A stretch of DNA of 64,000 nt from Microbacterium sp. BLY (GTDB lineage Bacteria; Actinomycetota; Actinomycetes; Actinomycetales; Microbacteriaceae), in NCBI RefSeq assembly GCF_017939615.1, contig NZ_JAGKSR010000001.1, forward strand, positions 1,612,001 through 1,676,000, in the 5' to 3' direction. Under the pieces are notes generated by a model. That model saw nothing but the letters and a program-made list of their open reading frames with translations. It had not been told where the DNA came from and made no database searches. The stretch's first letter is position 1; each line of letters starts with the position of its first letter. This document shows positions 1-8,856 of the stretch, piece by piece. A program made the position numbers and the translations under genes.

Positions 1-4
1 CGGC

Positions 5-1735
5 GTGCTCCTCGTCGCTCTCGCCGTCGCCGGAGTGTGGGCAGGCAGCCGGATCTACTCGCAGGCGATGCAGGCGCGCTCGCATCTGCTCGCTGCCATG
101 CCGTACGTCGCAGAGGTGAAGACAGCGATGCTCGCCTCCGACCCCGAGGCGGCCGCGACGGCGGCGGCGGCCTTCCGGTCGGAGGCGGCGGAAGCGCAGG
201 CGGCCGCATCCGGCAGGGTCTGGGACTTCTTCGAGTCGATCCCGCTCCCACCGCTCGAGAACCTTCGTGCCGTGAGCACCGTTGCCGATGTCGCGGTATC
301 GCTGGCCGATGATGTGCTCGTCCCGGCGAGCGGTGTGAGCGTGGCAGCTCTCGCCCCGTCGGGCGGCAAGATGGATGTGGCGGCTCTTCGTTCTCTCTCG
401 GGGTTGCTCGATCAGATCGAGGCGGGGACCGATGCTGCGGACGAGCGCCTGGCAGCGCTCGATCACGGTGCCCTGATGGACGAGGTGCGCTCCGGCGTGC
501 AGCAGGTCGAGACGGCACTCACCGAGATTCAGGGGGTGGCAGGGCCGGCTCGCGATGTCGTCGCCGTGCTGCCAGACGCCCTCGGCGCGTCCGGGCCGCG
601 CAACTATCTCGTCATGTTCCAGGGCAATGCCGAGGTGAGGGCGAGCGGCGGCGGCCCCGGATCGTTCATCCTCCTGAGCGTCGACGACGGTTCTCTGTCG
701 ATCGTCGGAGAGGCGGCGGCGACCGAGTTCGACTTTGCCATCCCCGAGCCCGTCGTGCCCATCGACGCCGAGACGGAAGCGCTCTACTCCGACATCGTCG
801 CCCGGTGGATCGCGAACCTGACGGCGACCCCGGACTTTCCCACGAGCGCCGCACTCGCGAAGGGGTGGTGGTCGACACTGCACGGCGATCGGATTGACAG
901 TGTGATCTCGATCGATCCGATCGGCCTGTCTTACATGCTGAACGCGACCGGACCGATCACGCTGCCGACCGGCGACGTGCTCACGAGCGAGAACGCAGCG
1001 CCCCTGCTTCTCAACGAGGCGTACTTCAAGTACCCGGACGGCGCCGACTCCAACCGGTTCTTCTCCGCCGTCTCCCTCTCCGTCTTCAGCGCCCTCACCG
1101 GGGGGAGCATTGAGCCCGTTCCAATGATGGCCGCGCTGACGCGAGCCGCTGACGAGGGCCGCCTGAAGATCTGGAGCTCCGACGAGGACGAAGCCGCGCT
1201 GCTTGGGGAGTCCCCGCTGTCCGGACGACTCCCGTCGACGAACGACACGGAGAGTGCAGTCGGGGTGTTCTTCAACGACACTACGGGTTCGAAGATGGAC
1301 TACTACGTCGATGCCGCGGTCGCGGTTGATGCGGATACCTGCGCCGCTGATGCCCCGCGTTGGACGACGACGGTCACACTTCAGAACCACATCACAGCGG
1401 GTGAGGCCGGAGAGCTCCCGCGGTACATCACGGGCCCGTACTTCACGCCTGGGAACATCGGGACGGACTTCGTCGTCTATACGCCGGTCGGTGCCACGAT
1501 CGAGGGATGGACGTTGAACGGCGAACCGTTCGACGCGATCGCACACACGACTCATCTCGGGCGTGACGCGGTGCGGGTGAACGTCGTTCTTCCGCCGGAA
1601 TCGACGGCCACGCTTGAGGTCACTATGAAGGGCACAGCCGGGACCACAGCGGATGACCTCGGGCCGACGACGGTCCGTCACACGCCGATGGTGCGTGAGA
1701 CGCCGGTGAGCATCGACGAGCCGACATGCGGCTAG
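5..1735 (+). CDS. DUF4012 domain-containing membrane protein (5' end outside window)
   Basis: The frame is open from the window edge, so the true start probably lies upstream; 576 residues are visible from the first GTG. A hydrophobic segment opens the visible part (about residues 1-15). A helical Ala/Glu-rich stretch follows, then a long soluble region with the NYLVMFQGNAEVRASGG block (around residues 200-216) that is typical of DUF4012 proteins. The protein is therefore an N-terminally anchored, mostly extracytoplasmic protein. Function is unknown. DUF4012 genes often sit in actinobacterial exopolysaccharide or cell-surface loci, and the tyrosine phosphatase next door fits that setting, but this is inference. 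Confidence 0.8.
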   Translation: MLLVALAVAGVWAGSRIYSQAMQARSHLLAAMPYVAEVKTAMLASDPEAAATAAAAFRSEAAEAQAAASGRVWDFFESIPLPPLENLRAVSTVADVAVSLADDVLVPASGVSVAALAPSGGKMDVAALRSLSGLLDQIEAGTDAADERLAALDHGALMDEVRSGVQQVETALTEIQGVAGPARDVVAVLPDALGASGPRNYLVMFQGNAEVRASGGGPGSFILLSVDDGSLSIVGEAAATEFDFAIPEPVVPIDAETEALYSDIVARWIANLTATPDFPTSAALAKGWWSTLHGDRIDSVISIDPIGLSYMLNATGPITLPTGDVLTSENAAPLLLNEAYFKYPDGADSNRFFSAVSLSVFSALTGGSIEPVPMMAALTRAADEGRLKIWSSDEDEAALLGESPLSGRLPSTNDTESAVGVFFNDTTGSKMDYYVDAAVAVDADTCAADAPRWTTTVTLQNHITAGEAGELPRYITGPYFTPGNIGTDFVVYTPVGATIEGWTLNGEPFDAIAHTTHLGRDAVRVNVVLPPESTATLEVTMKGTAGTTADDLGPTTVRHTPMVRETPVSIDEPTCG

Positions 1736-1753
1736 CCGGTGCGTCGCGTCGTC

Positions 1754-2464
1754 TTAGCGGAGCGCCGCCCGGACGATGCGTTCGACCTCGTCGAGCGCGG
1801 GGGTGAGCTGGGCGGCGGAGAGCGCGTAGGTCTCCCGCGACCGGCGGTAGGGGTCGATCACGTCGTCGTCCTCGGGGGGTGCGGGTGTGAGGCCGCGCTG
1901 CTCGCCGACGGCGCGGAGCACGGCGGTGAACCGGTCGCGCGGCGATCCGTCGCTCTGCCGCGCCGCTTCCTGGGCCTCCTCGGTGCTCAGTGTCGAGGCG
2001 AGCCGGGCGAACTCGCGGAGCGTGAACGTGCGCCGGAGCGCGCCGGGCATCATCTTCACGACGGCGGAGCGGTGCTCGCGCGCCATCGTCAGCACGAGGT
2101 CGGCGTCGGCGAGGTACGGCTCCACGAGGTACCGGGCGCGATGGGCGGCCGCGGCGGCGGGGTCGGCGCCGGCTCGCGCGGCGAGTTCGAGCGCCTCCTC
2201 CGGCATGCCGTGTCCCTCCAGCGCGTGCGTCCCGGCGCTGTGCACGCGGACGCCCAGAGCCTCGAGTCGCTGTCGGAGCAGCACCTCGGCGAGGGGTGAC
2301 CGGCAGATGTTGCCGGTGCACACCGTCAGGATCGTCAGGGAGTCGTCCGCCGTCGCGATGGTCGCGGGGGCGGCGGCGGTCTCGGGCGCGGGCTGTTCCT
2401 GCTGCTCGCGCCACTCTCGGCGGCTCATGCCGGACGGCGGGCCGTCGGGGGGAGGGATGGTCAC
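1754..2464 (-). CDS. Low-molecular-weight protein-tyrosine phosphatase
   Basis: 236 aa. Residues 49-56 read CTGNICRS, the CX5R(S) phosphate-binding loop of LMW-PTPs, with nucleophile Cys49 and Arg55. A later DPY motif supplies the general-acid Asp. About 40 residues of Pro/Ala/Gln-rich sequence precede the domain. The GTG start overlaps the stop of the upstream VanZ-family gene (GTGA), so the two are probably co-translated. In bacteria such enzymes commonly reverse BY-kinase phosphorylation in capsule/exopolysaccharide export. The adjacent convergent DUF4012 gene agrees with that, but no BY-kinase is in the window. Confidence 0.9.
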   Translation of the reverse strand: MTIPPPDGPPSGMSRREWREQQEQPAPETAAAPATIATADDSLTILTVCTGNICRSPLAEVLLRQRLEALGVRVHSAGTHALEGHGMPEEALELAARAGADPAAAAAHRARYLVEPYLADADLVLTMAREHRSAVVKMMPGALRRTFTLREFARLASTLSTEEAQEAARQSDGSPRDRFTAVLRAVGEQRGLTPAPPEDDDVIDPYRRSRETYALSAAQLTPALDEVERIVRAALR

Positions 2465-2937
2465 GAGCCCAGCCTACGATCCCGCGCCCGCGCGGGATCG
2501 CGCGACAGAAGGGCCACCAGGACGGCCGCGACGAGGGCCCCGAGGAAGGTGCCGGTCGTGTTGGCAATCACGTCGCTGAGCGTCGGGAACCGGGACGGCA
2601 TGAGTCCCTGCACCGTCTCGATCAGGACGCTCATCAGCCCGCCGGCGAGCGTGACCTGCCACAGCCGCAGGCGCGGCGCGGCGAAGGCGAGCAGCAGCCC
2701 GACGGGGACGAAGAGGGCGACGTTCGCGAGGATCTCGAGGAGCACGGCGCTCTGCTGATACGGGGCGATGCCGGCCTCGGCGATCCAGCGGGCCGTGATC
2801 CCCACCAGCCCCGTGACCTTCGAGGACACGCTCGCGGGGAGCCAGACGGTGAAGCCCACGAAGAGCAGGTAGACGACCAGGGCGACCCGCGCCGTCACCA
2901 CGCCGCGGCGCGGGCGGACGGCGAGGGTCGAGGTCAT
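2461..2937 (-). CDS. VanZ family membrane protein
   Basis: 158 aa, with about four membrane segments and the VanZ-like LFVPVGLLLAF block in the middle. VanZ-type proteins are small membrane proteins; some give low-level teicoplanin resistance, but most have unknown roles, so resistance should not be assumed. The reverse-strand sequence has TAGCAT at 2944-2949, 6 nt before the ATG, and no Shine-Dalgarno, consistent with a leaderless transcript. It is the first gene of a two-gene unit with the tyrosine phosphatase. Confidence 0.75.
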   Translation of the reverse strand: MTSTLAVRPRRGVVTARVALVVYLLFVGFTVWLPASVSSKVTGLVGITARWIAEAGIAPYQQSAVLLEILANVALFVPVGLLLAFAAPRLRLWQVTLAGGLMSVLIETVQGLMPSRFPTLSDVIANTTGTFLGALVAAVLVALLSRDPARARDRRLGS

Positions 2938-2972
2938 GGCGTCATGCTATCCACGCTCCCGGGGCGTCCCTC

Positions 2973-3908
2973 TCAGGATCGGGGACCGAGCTGCTCGATG
3001 TAGCGCAGGAGCACGCCCTCGCGCAGCGCCCACGGCGACACCTCCAGCTCGTCCACCGCCAGCGCGGTCATCGCCGCATGCAGCGACACCGCCGCCGCCA
3101 CGATCTGGAAGGTGCGATCGGGGGTGATGCCCGGCAGCTCCTGCCGGGCCGACGCGGGTAGCCGCGCGAGCCGGGGGAGCCACGAGCCGAGCGCCGCGCG
3201 CGGCAGCAGCATGCGCTCGATCCCCGACCAGCCAGGGGCGGGGTAGCCGACGAGCCGGGCGAGCGACCGGATGGCCTTGGAGGAGCCCACGACGTGGTCG
3301 GGTCGGGGGAGGGCGCGGAACCGGGGCACGACGGTCTCGAGCGTCGCCGCGGCGTGTGCCCGCAGTCGCTCGACCGCCTCCTCTCCCGGTGGGTCGGACG
3401 GCAGGAACCGGACCGTCATTCGTCCGGCGCCCAGCGGGACGGAGGCCGCGACGTCGGGGAGCTCCTCCGCTCCCGCGGCGATCTCCAGCGACCCGCCGCC
3501 GATGTCGAGGAGGAGCAGCTGTCCCGCTGACCACCCGAACCAGCGCCGCACGGCGAGGAAGGTGAGCTCGGCCTCGGTCTCGCCATCGAGCACCTGGAGC
3601 GGCTGCCCCAGCACGGCCTCGATGCGGGCGATCACCTCGGCGCCGTTGCGGGCGTCGCGCACCGCGCTCGTGGCGGTGGCGAGGAGCGCGTCCACGCGTT
3701 CGGCCTCGGCCACCCGCCGCGCCTGGGCGACCGCGGCTTCCAGCGCCCGCACGCCCTCCTCGGCGATCGCCCCGTCGGCGGTGAGATACCGCATGAGGCG
3801 CAGCACGGTCCGGTCGCTCGTCGTGGCGAGCGGCCGTCCGCCGGGGCGCACGTCGGCCGCGAGCATGTGGACGGTGTTGGATCCGATGTCGAGGACTCCC
3901 AGGCGCAC
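2973..3908 (-). CDS. Ppx/GppA family phosphatase (exopolyphosphatase-like)
   Basis: 311 aa from a GTG at 3908. The protein opens with the GVLDIGSNTVHML phosphate-binding block and has a second LLDIGGGSLEI block near residue 135, as in the acetate kinase/Hsp70/actin-like fold of Ppx/GppA enzymes. It probably hydrolyses polyphosphate or pppGpp. The short length matches the single-domain actinobacterial form. I chose the GTG because it begins the conserved domain and has TATCCT (3915-3920, reverse strand) 6 nt upstream, a leaderless layout. The open frame runs further upstream, but that part would overlap coaA. Divergent from coaA. Confidence 0.88.
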   Translation of the reverse strand: MRLGVLDIGSNTVHMLAADVRPGGRPLATTSDRTVLRLMRYLTADGAIAEEGVRALEAAVAQARRVAEAERVDALLATATSAVRDARNGAEVIARIEAVLGQPLQVLDGETEAELTFLAVRRWFGWSAGQLLLLDIGGGSLEIAAGAEELPDVAASVPLGAGRMTVRFLPSDPPGEEAVERLRAHAAATLETVVPRFRALPRPDHVVGSSKAIRSLARLVGYPAPGWSGIERMLLPRAALGSWLPRLARLPASARQELPGITPDRTFQIVAAAVSLHAAMTALAVDELEVSPWALREGVLLRYIEQLGPRS

Positions 3909-3945
3909 GGGATGAGGATACTCGCGCGCGGTTACGATGGACCAC

Positions 3946-4890
3946 GTGACCACCGCCGACCCCACGCTGCCGCTGTCGCCGTACCGGGAGATCGGGCGCG
4001 CGGAGTGGGCGCGTCTCGCCGCCGGACTCGACCAGCCCCTCACCGAGACCGAGGTCGTGGAGCTGCGGGGCATCGGCGACCGTCTCGATCTCACCGAGGT
4101 GCGGGAGGTCTACCTGCCCCTCAGCCGGCTGCTGAGCCTGTACGCGAGCGCGACGAAGCAGCTCGGCGCGGCGACCTCGACGTTCCTCCAGGAGGACGAT
4201 TCGACGACGCCGTTCGTCGTGGGCGTCGCCGGCTCCGTGGCCGTGGGCAAGTCGACGATCGCCCGTCTGCTCCGTGAGCTGATGAGCCGCTGGCCGGGCA
4301 CGCCGCGCGTCGAGCTCGTGACCACCGACGGCTTCCTCTACCCGAACGCCGAGCTCGAGCGCCGCGGCCTCATGGACCGCAAGGGCTTCCCCGAGTCCTA
4401 CGACCGCCGGGCGCTGATCGAGTTCCTCACCGAGGTCAAGAGCGGTGCCCCCGAGGTGCGCGCGCCGTTCTACTCGCACATGCGCTACGACATCGTCCCC
4501 GACGCGCACGTCGTCGTGCGCCGGCCGGACGTCGTGATCGTCGAGGGGCTGAACGTGCTGCAGCCTCCGCCCGCCCCGAACGACGTGGCCGTCAGCGACC
4601 TCTTCGACTTCTCGATCTTCGTGGACGCCGACACCGCGCACATCGAGAAGTGGTACGTCGACCGCTTCCTCGCGCTGCGCCAGGGGGCGTTCAGCAACCC
4701 CTCCTCGTACTTCAACGTGTTCGCGCACCTCACCGACGACGAGGCGATCACGACCGCGCTGGGGTACTGGAACGAGATCAACATGCCGAACCTCGTCGAG
4801 AACGTCATGCCCACCCGGCATCGCGCGCGACTCGTGCTGCGCAAGGGCGCGGACCACGACGTGGAGAGCGTCCTCCTGCGCAAACTCTGA
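3946..4890 (+). CDS. coaA: Type I pantothenate kinase
   Basis: 314 aa. It catalyses ATP-dependent phosphorylation of pantothenate, the first committed step of CoA synthesis. A Walker A loop [12 protein letters not shown] lies at about residues 93-104, followed by the TTDGFLYPN block and a DFSIFVDA segment typical of bacterial CoaA (P-loop kinase fold, usually about 310 aa). An in-frame ATG lies at 3937, but TACGAT at 3933-3938 is a good -10 box 7 nt before the GTG at 3946 and would overlap that ATG. I therefore place the start at the GTG, as a leaderless gene. Divergent from the ppx-like gene. Confidence 0.95.
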   Translation: MTTADPTLPLSPYREIGRAEWARLAAGLDQPLTETEVVELRGIGDRLDLTEVREVYLPLSRLLSLYASATKQLGAATSTFLQEDDSTTPFVVGVAGSVAVGKSTIARLLRELMSRWPGTPRVELVTTDGFLYPNAELERRGLMDRKGFPESYDRRALIEFLTEVKSGAPEVRAPFYSHMRYDIVPDAHVVVRRPDVVIVEGLNVLQPPPAPNDVAVSDLFDFSIFVDADTAHIEKWYVDRFLALRQGAFSNPSSYFNVFAHLTDDEAITTALGYWNEINMPNLVENVMPTRHRARLVLRKGADHDVESVLLRKL

Positions 4891-4954
4891 CAGCACCGCG
4901 GCGGCGCTCTATTGTTCGGACGACTCGCAAAAATTGCCGCTTACCCTTATCCCC

Positions 4955-6802
4955 ATGTGTGGAATCGTCGGATACGTGGGCCCGCGGCCCAGCCAGGACA
5001 TCCTTCTCGCCGGCCTCGCCCGGCTCGAGTACCGCGGCTATGACTCCGCGGGCATCGCCGTGATCGACGGCCAGGGAACGCTGGGCATGCGCAAGAAGGC
5101 GGGCAAGCTCGCCATGCTGCGCGATTCGCTCGGCGACGCGCCCCTCGCCGACGGCACGACCGGCATCGGGCACACCCGGTGGGCCACGCACGGCGGCCCG
5201 ACCGACGTCAACGCCCACCCCCACCTCGCGGACGACGACAAGCTCGCGGTGATCCACAACGGCATCATCGAGAACTTCGCCGCCCTCCGCGACGAGCTCC
5301 TCGCGGACGGCGTCGCGTTCCGCAGCGAGACCGACACCGAGGTCGCCGCGGCCCTCCTCGGTCGCGAGTACGCGAGCAACGGCGGTGACCTCGCCCTCGC
5401 GTTCCGCGCGGTCGTCAACCGCCTCGAGGGCGCCTTCACGCTCCTCGCCATGCACCAGGACCACCCGGGCCTCGTCGTCGGTGCCCGCCGCAACTCGCCG
5501 CTCGTGATCGGGCTGGGCGAGGGGGAGAACTTCCTCGGCTCCGACGTCGCCGCCTTCGTCGAGCACACCCGCAAGGCGCTCGCGATCGGCCAGGACCAAA
5601 TCGTGTCGATCACCCCCGACGCCGTCACCGTCACCGACTTCGCCGGCACGCCCGTCACCGCGGAGCCCTTCGATGTGTCGTGGGACGCCGCCGCTGCTGA
5701 GAAGGGCGGCTGGTCGAGCTTCATGGCCAAGGAGGTCGCCGAGCAGCCGGAGGCCGTCGCCAACACCATCCGCGGCCGCATCCGCGACGGCCAGGTCGTG
5801 ATCCCGGAGCTCGACGGCCTGGACGACCTGTTCATCGGCATCAACCGCGTCATCATCACCGCGTGCGGCACGGCCTCGTATGCCGCGCTCGTCGGCAAGT
5901 ACGCGATCGAGCAGTGGGCCCGCGTGGCCGTCGACGTCGAGCTCGCCCACGAGTTCCGCTACCGCGACCCGGTCATCGGCGCAGACACCCTCGTCGTCTC
6001 GATCAGCCAGTCCGGCGAGACCATGGACACCCTGATGGCCGTGAAGTACGCCCGCGAGCGCGGCGCCCGCACGCTGTCGGTCTGCAACACGCAGGGCGCG
6101 ACCATCCCGCGGGAGTCCGACGCCGTCGTGTACACGCACGCCGGCCCCGAGGTCGCCGTCGCCTCCACCAAGGCGTTCTCCGCCCAGATCACGGCCCTGC
6201 TGCTGCTCGGCCTGCACATGGGACGGGTCCGCGGCGTCGTGGCCGATGCCTCCACCGACGTCGAGGAGCTCTCGGCACTGCCGGAGAAGGTCGCGAAGGT
6301 GCTGGAGAGCGAGCACGAGCACGTCACCCAGCTCGCCGGCTGGATGGCCGACACCCGCTCGGTGCTGTTCCTCGGTCGCCACGTGGGCTACCCGATCGCG
6401 CTCGAGGGTGCGCTCAAGCTCAAGGAGATCTCCTACATCCACGCCGAGGGCTTCGCGGCCGGCGAGCTCAAGCACGGTCCGATCGCGCTGATCGAGCCGG
6501 GCCAGCCCGTCTTCGTGCTCGTGCCGTCGCCGCGGCACTCTGCGCTCGTGCACTCCAAGGTCGTCTCCAACATCCAGGAGATCCGCGCCCGCGGTGCCCG
6601 CGTCATCGTCGTGGCGGAGGAGGGCGACGCCGCGGTGCTGCCCTTCGCGGACGAGGTCATCCACATCCCGCTGGCCGGCCCCATGTTCGAGCCGCTGCTC
6701 GCCGTGGTGCCGCTGCAGATCTTCGCGATGGCGCTCGCCACCGCGAAGGGCCTCGATGTGGACCAGCCGCGCAATCTCGCGAAGTCCGTGACGGTGGAGT
6801 GA
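4955..6802 (+). CDS. glmS: Glutamine-fructose-6-phosphate aminotransferase (isomerizing)
   Basis: 615 aa. It makes glucosamine-6-phosphate from fructose-6-phosphate and glutamine, feeding UDP-GlcNAc and peptidoglycan synthesis. Translation must begin MCGIVGYVG, because Cys2 becomes the N-terminal glutaminase nucleophile after Met removal; this fixes the ATG at 4955. An N-terminal class II amidotransferase domain is followed by two SIS sugar-isomerase domains (SISQSGETMDT near residue 350) and the C-terminal LAKSVTVE tail. TACCCT at 4942-4947 is 7 nt upstream, with no Shine-Dalgarno, so the mRNA is likely leaderless. There is no room for a glmS ribozyme. A strong terminator follows. Confidence 0.97.
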   Translation: MCGIVGYVGPRPSQDILLAGLARLEYRGYDSAGIAVIDGQGTLGMRKKAGKLAMLRDSLGDAPLADGTTGIGHTRWATHGGPTDVNAHPHLADDDKLAVIHNGIIENFAALRDELLADGVAFRSETDTEVAAALLGREYASNGGDLALAFRAVVNRLEGAFTLLAMHQDHPGLVVGARRNSPLVIGLGEGENFLGSDVAAFVEHTRKALAIGQDQIVSITPDAVTVTDFAGTPVTAEPFDVSWDAAAAEKGGWSSFMAKEVAEQPEAVANTIRGRIRDGQVVIPELDGLDDLFIGINRVIITACGTASYAALVGKYAIEQWARVAVDVELAHEFRYRDPVIGADTLVVSISQSGETMDTLMAVKYARERGARTLSVCNTQGATIPRESDAVVYTHAGPEVAVASTKAFSAQITALLLLGLHMGRVRGVVADASTDVEELSALPEKVAKVLESEHEHVTQLAGWMADTRSVLFLGRHVGYPIALEGALKLKEISYIHAEGFAAGELKHGPIALIEPGQPVFVLVPSPRHSALVHSKVVSNIQEIRARGARVIVVAEEGDAAVLPFADEVIHIPLAGPMFEPLLAVVPLQIFAMALATAKGLDVDQPRNLAKSVTVE

Positions 6803-6825
6803 CCGCCGACCCACCCCTTTCTGTT

Positions 6826-6865
6826 CGCCCCACCCCTCTGCGTAAGTATGCAGAGGGGTGGGGCG
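6826..6865 (+). terminator. Intrinsic terminator after glmS
   Basis: A perfect 16-bp inverted repeat (6826-6841 with 6850-6865) encloses an 8-nt loop. It is GC-rich and followed by a short TTCGT tail rather than a long U-run, as is usual in high-GC actinobacteria. It sits 24 bp after the glmS stop and before acpS. Confidence 0.85.
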
Positions 6866-6908
6866 TTCGTATCGGGGTGGGTGGAGGAAGCGCGAGTAGG
6901 CTGAACGC

Positions 6909-7268
6909 GTGATCATCGGCACCGGCATCGACCTCGTGGACATCCCCCGGTTCGAACGCACGATGACCAGGACGCCGCGGCTGAAGGAACGGCTGTTCGC
7001 CCCCTCCGAACGCGACCTGCGACTGCCGTCGCTCGCCGCCCGGTACGCCGCGAAGGAGGCGCTGATCAAGGCACTCGGCGGCTCCGACGGCGTGCACTGG
7101 ACGGAGATCGAGATCGCCTCCGAAGCCTCCGGGCGCCCGCACTTCGTCCTCTCGGGCTCCACCGCCGCCGTTGTCGAGGAGCGCGGCATCGTCACCCTCC
7201 ACCTCACCCTCACCCACGATGCCGGCCTCGCCGCCGCTTTCGTCGTCGCCGAAGGAGCCCCGCTGTGA
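6909..7268 (+). CDS. acpS: Holo-[acyl-carrier-protein] synthase
   Basis: 119 aa. It transfers 4'-phosphopantetheine from CoA to acyl carrier protein. The GTGIDLVDIPRF opening (metal ligand Asp8) and the RYAAKEALIKAL block (Glu50) are the AcpS signature. The GTG start has TAGGCT (6897-6902) 6 nt upstream and no Shine-Dalgarno, suggesting a leaderless mRNA. Its stop overlaps the alr start by 4 bp, opening an acpS-alr-tsaE-response regulator unit. Confidence 0.93.
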   Translation: MIIGTGIDLVDIPRFERTMTRTPRLKERLFAPSERDLRLPSLAARYAAKEALIKALGGSDGVHWTEIEIASEASGRPHFVLSGSTAAVVEERGIVTLHLTLTHDAGLAAAFVVAEGAPL

Positions 7269-8371
7269 CCGTCCCGTTCCGCGAGGCCACGATCGACCTC
7301 GATGCGATCGCCGACAACGTCCGGCACTTCCGCCGCCTCACCGGTGTGGAGGTGCTCGTCGTCGTGAAGGCCAACGCCTATGGGCACGGGGCGGCCGCGG
7401 CCGCCGTCGCCGCGCTCTCCGCCGGCGCCACGCGCCTCGGGGTGGCCGAGATCCCGGAGGCGCTCGAGCTGCGCCGCCAGGGCGTGCACGCGCCCGTCGT
7501 GGCCTGGCTGCATGCGCCGGGGGAGCGGTTCGTCCAGGCGGCGGCCGAGGGGATCGAGCTCGGCATCTCGTCGTACGAGCAGCTGCAGGCCGCCGCCGCG
7601 GCGGCCTCCGCCGACCGTCCGGTCGCCGTCCACCTCAAACTCGAGACCGGGCTGTCGCGCAACGGCATCGCCCCGCACGACTGGAGCACGGTCCTCGCCG
7701 AAGCCGCACGCCTCGAGCGCATCGGACGGCTCCGCATCGTCGGTCTCTTCAGCCACCTCTCGAACGCCTCGCCCGCGGACGACCGCGCCGCCCTCGCGCG
7801 CTTCGAGGAGGGCGTGGGGCAGGCCGCGGCACTCGGTATCCGCCCCGAGATCCGTCACATCGCCGCCACGGCCGCCGCGATCGATCTGCCGGAGACCCGC
7901 CTGGACGCCGTCCGCATCGGCATCGGCACCTACGGCCTCTCGCCCTTCGACGACCGCTCATCGGCGGAGCTGGGGCTGCGCCCCGCGATGACCCTGCGGG
8001 GTGCGGTGGCCGCGGTGCGTCGCGTCCCCGCCGGCACCGGGGTGTCGTACGACTACGCGCATCGCACCGACACGGAGACCACGCTGGCGCTCGTGCCCCT
8101 CGGGTACGCCGATGGAGTGCCCCGCAGTGCCTCGGGGCGGCTGCCCGTCGCGATCGGCGGCCGGCGGTACACGAACGTGGGCCGCATCGCCATGGACCAG
8201 TTCGTCGTCGACGTCGGCGACGCCCCCGTCGCAGTCGGAGACGAGGTCACCCTCTTCGGCGACCCGACGCTCGGGGTCCCCTCCGCCGCCGACTGGGCGG
8301 AGGCAGCCGGGACCATCGGCTATGAGATCGTCACGCGCATCGGGAACCGCGTGCCGCGGAGGACGACGTGA
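7265..8371 (+). CDS. alr: Alanine racemase
   Basis: 368 aa, a PLP enzyme interconverting L- and D-alanine for peptidoglycan. The VVKANAYGHG motif places the PLP lysine at residue 35. SYDY at 261-264 supplies the catalytic tyrosine (Tyr262) contributed from the other subunit. The fold is an N-terminal TIM barrel plus a C-terminal beta domain, and the length is normal. It overlaps acpS and tsaE by 4 bp at each end, so translation is probably coupled. The alr-tsaE pairing is common in Actinobacteria. Confidence 0.95.
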   Translation: MTVPFREATIDLDAIADNVRHFRRLTGVEVLVVVKANAYGHGAAAAAVAALSAGATRLGVAEIPEALELRRQGVHAPVVAWLHAPGERFVQAAAEGIELGISSYEQLQAAAAAASADRPVAVHLKLETGLSRNGIAPHDWSTVLAEAARLERIGRLRIVGLFSHLSNASPADDRAALARFEEGVGQAAALGIRPEIRHIAATAAAIDLPETRLDAVRIGIGTYGLSPFDDRSSAELGLRPAMTLRGAVAAVRRVPAGTGVSYDYAHRTDTETTLALVPLGYADGVPRSASGRLPVAIGGRRYTNVGRIAMDQFVVDVGDAPVAVGDEVTLFGDPTLGVPSAADWAEAAGTIGYEIVTRIGNRVPRRTT

Positions 8372-8856
8372 GCCTGGACCCGGCGTTCCTCGGACGCCGA
8401 GACATCGCCACCTCGGAGGAGATGGAGCAGCTCGGCCTGCGCATCGGGGAACAGCTCGAGCCGGGCGACCTGCTGATCCTCACGGGGCCCCTGGGGGCGG
8501 GCAAGACCACGTTCACCCGGGGACTGGCCGAGGGACTGGGCGTGCGAGGACCGGTGCAGAGCCCGACGTTCGTCATCGCCCGCACGCATCCGTCCCTGGT
8601 GGGCCGGGCCCCGCTGGTGCACGTCGACGCCTACCGCCTCGGCTCGGCCGCCGAGCTGGATGATCTCGACCTCGATCTCGACCGGTCGGTCGTCGTGGTG
8701 GAGTGGGGCCGCGGCATGGCGGAGGACCTCGCCGACGCCTGGTGGGACATCGAGATCGAACGTCCCGTCGGAGCGGGCGACGACGACCTCGATCCCGCCG
8801 AACTGGACGCCGACGCCCCGCGCTCCGTCACGATCACCCGCGAGGAGCGCTCGTGA
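8368..8856 (+). CDS. tsaE: tRNA t6A37 threonylcarbamoyl transfer ATPase TsaE
   Basis: 162 aa. It is the ATPase of the TsaB-TsaD-TsaE complex that installs N6-threonylcarbamoyladenosine at position 37 of ANN-decoding tRNAs. A Walker A GPLGAGKTT lies at residues 40-48, and the SPTFVIARTH and HVDAYRLGS blocks follow as in YjeE/TsaE proteins. The acidic C-terminal tail is an extension. Its partners tsaB and tsaD are about 34 kb away in this window. The stop overlaps the GTG of the response regulator (GTGA). Confidence 0.94.
   Translation: MSLDPAFLGRRDIATSEEMEQLGLRIGEQLEPGDLLILTGPLGAGKTTFTRGLAEGLGVRGPVQSPTFVIARTHPSLVGRAPLVHVDAYRLGSAAELDDLDLDLDRSVVVVEWGRGMAEDLADAWWDIEIERPVGAGDDDLDPAELDADAPRSVTITREERS

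Noticed and set aside
2461..2937. Calling the VanZ-family gene a glycopeptide resistance determinant.
   Set aside because: Most VanZ-family proteins are not resistance genes, and no van operon genes are nearby.
4891..4954. glmS ribozyme or riboswitch before glmS.
   Set aside because: Only 64 bp separate coaA and glmS, and a -10 box sits 7 nt before the start, so no structured leader can exist.
4805..7858. A reverse-strand open frame of over 1000 codons opposite glmS-acpS-alr.
   Set aside because: It is the antisense shadow of clear housekeeping genes in very GC-rich DNA; its translation is low-complexity and has no recognisable domain.
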